NCBI GenBank assembly: GCA_023525915.1
Contig: CP026657.1
Coordinates: forward strand, 1,984,001 to 2,048,000
Direction of reading: 5' to 3'
Length of the DNA stretch: 64,000 bases
From: Acetispira formosa (nom. nud.)
GTDB lineage: Bacteria > Desulfobacterota > Desulfarculia > Adiutricales > Adiutricaceae
The notes below the pieces were generated by a model. That model was not told where the DNA came from, ran no database searches, and was given only the letters and a program-made list of their open reading frames with translations. Shown here piece after piece: positions 62,834 to 64,000 of this stretch; position 1 is the stretch's first letter, and each line of letters starts with the position of its first letter. Both the position numbers and the translations under genes were made by a program.

Positions 62834-63879
62834 TCGACTTCCACCTTTCTCAAGGCCAGACCGAAACTGACCGCCAACTGGGGTCCTATATATTCCAGAT
62901 ATTCTTGATCGTATTTTTTGGCGTTGTAGTTGGTGCTGGTGAGCGGATTGAGCCGTTCCACACGAATTCCGAAATATTTCTCGAATTCTTCAGGGAGCTG
63001 CCGGAGCAGGCTGCTGCCGCCGGACAGATAAATGGCTGTAGGCCGAAACAGCGAATCTTCAGCTCTGGCGGAGTCAAGCACCCGCTCCACAGCCGCTATC
63101 CAGTTGCCCACGGCCCTGTCCACCGCGTCCGCCACTTCTCCGGGGTTGGGGGCTTCCATGGAGCCAAACTTCACGGCTTCAGCATCAGCCATATCCATAT
63201 CGAAAATAGAGGCGATTTCATTGGTCAGATATTGCCCGCCGCCCGGCTCATCCTTGATGATCATCGGCAGCCCGTTATGCAAAACCGTAATATTCAGCAT
63301 GTTGGCGCCAATATCGGCCAGAACCACGTTATCGTGCTGATCCGGATGCAGAAAGTCATAGGCGTTAAACAGAGCCAGACCATCAACGTCAATGACCGCC
63401 GGTTTGAGTTTGGCCAGGCTGATGGCTTCCATATAGTTCTGAACCACACTTTTTTTGGCGGCCACCAGAAGAACGACCATATGGTTATCGAGAGGGGAAG
63501 TTTCCAGAATATGGTAAGAAACGTTGACATCGTTGATAGCGAAAGGAATATATTGCTCGGCCTCTTCCATGACGGCTTTCTTGAGGCTGTCGCCGCTCAT
63601 GACCGGCATGATGATTTTTTTAACAATAATAGAGTCGCCGCTGACGGAGGTGGAAACATACTTGCCCGTAAGCTTGGAGCGGGCCACTAAATTTTTCATG
63701 GCCTGGCTGATGGCTGTTCTGGCCGGGGCGGGATTGTCTTCCCATTCCAGCACCACATCATTGGGCAGCTGAGACATGCCCAAACCGAGGAGGGTGGCCC
63801 TGCCAGCCTTGATATTGCCCAGCATCACCACTTTGGCCGCGTAGGAGCCTATATCTATGCCCAAAACATGGATCGCCAT
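62830..63879 (-). CDS. pilM: Type IV pilus assembly ATPase-like protein PilM
   Basis: 349 residues from the ATG at 63879 (GGAAAG eight bases upstream), the normal PilM size. An actin-like fold is shown by GIDIGSYAAKVVML (phosphate 1), VVLADIGANMLNITVL (phosphate 2) and IYLSGGSSLLRQLPEEF (adenosine). It acts in the cytoplasm and binds the N-terminus of PilN. It is the first visible gene of the pilMNOPQ operon; bases 63880-64000 upstream contain no gene. Confidence 0.95.
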   Translation of the reverse strand: MAIHVLGIDIGSYAAKVVMLGNIKAGRATLLGLGMSQLPNDVVLEWEDNPAPARTAISQAMKNLVARSKLTGKYVSTSVSGDSIIVKKIIMPVMSGDSLKKAVMEEAEQYIPFAINDVNVSYHILETSPLDNHMVVLLVAAKKSVVQNYMEAISLAKLKPAVIDVDGLALFNAYDFLHPDQHDNVVLADIGANMLNITVLHNGLPMIIKDEPGGGQYLTNEIASIFDMDMADAEAVKFGSMEAPNPGEVADAVDRAVGNWIAAVERVLDSARAEDSLFRPTAIYLSGGSSLLRQLPEEFEKYFGIRVERLNPLTSTNYNAKKYDQEYLEYIGPQLAVSFGLALRKVEVE

Positions 63880-64000
63880 GAATTTAACTTTCCATCCGGT
63901 AGTTTCTTGGCCCCGGCCATTCGGCCCGGCCCGTTTAAACCGCATTGACAGCTCTTGGACTTTCAGCTGTCCGGCTGCGACAAGTGGCTGCCGGCCGATC

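Overview
The window looks like part of a chromosome of a strictly or facultatively anaerobic Gram-negative bacterium, most likely a member of the Desulfobacterota (former Deltaproteobacteria). The evidence is a mixture: corrinoid-type trimethylamine methyltransferases (one with an in-frame amber codon), TRAP transporters, a sigma-54 enhancer-binding regulator, cytochrome bd, a type IV pilus pilMNOPQ cluster and an encapsulin/encapsulated-ferritin pair. The taxon is an inference; no rRNA is present. Coding density is moderate because the intergenic spaces are crowded with small palindromic and inverted-repeat elements.

Layout. 0-6.3 kb: methylamine module, with a divergent sigma-54 regulator (cut by the window edge), a -24/-12 promoter, an MttB homologue with no amber codon, an MFS transporter, and a full-length MttB whose reading frame contains an in-frame TAG at the pyrrolysine position. 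6.3-17 kb: lipid kinase-like protein, zinc-ribbon membrane protein, CoA-disulfide-reductase-like flavoprotein, Ski2-like helicase, NlpC/P60-like lipoprotein with its catalytic Cys replaced, cydAB. 17-19 kb: a 708-residue protein of unknown function with internal repeats. 19.8-28 kb: TRAP transporter dctPQM, IlvD/Edd dehydratase, FCD-type GntR regulator with a well defined operator-promoter, NCS2 permease, flavin-binding PNPOx-like protein. 28.6-29.7 kb: a tiny Cys-rich membrane protein overlapping a Fur-FeoA fusion. 29.8-34.2 kb: phoH-pgpH-ybeY. 34.7-35.9 kb: encapsulated ferritin plus encapsulin. 36-37.5 kb: an IS110-family element nested in a larger repeat. 37.7-40.1 kb: PdxA-like dehydrogenase and DUF1537 kinase (acid-sugar catabolism). 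40.3-47.1 kb: yebC-ruvCAB, a parvulin-type lipoprotein, a small lipoprotein and an MBOAT acyltransferase. 47.3 kb: tRNA-Cys. 48.2-52.5 kb: a 1442-residue autotransporter, followed by a CI-type repressor. 53.7-57.3 kb: malic enzyme, secreted phosphatase, CgeB-like protein. 57.6-63.9 kb: coiled-coil protein and pilMNOPQ.

The most notable observations are: (1) the amber-interrupted mttB, best explained as a pyrrolysine protein, in a genome segment where TAG also ends about a quarter of the genes; (2) several families of short intergenic elements, namely a ~170 bp MITE-like repeat in about ten copies, 80-90 bp near-perfect palindromes whose stems vary while the loop is conserved, a ~190-200 bp inverted-repeat element and a ~500 bp composite element, with nesting and local tandem amplification; (3) the Fur-FeoA fusion; (4) the NlpC/P60 protein without its Cys; (5) the repeat-containing 708-residue orphan protein.
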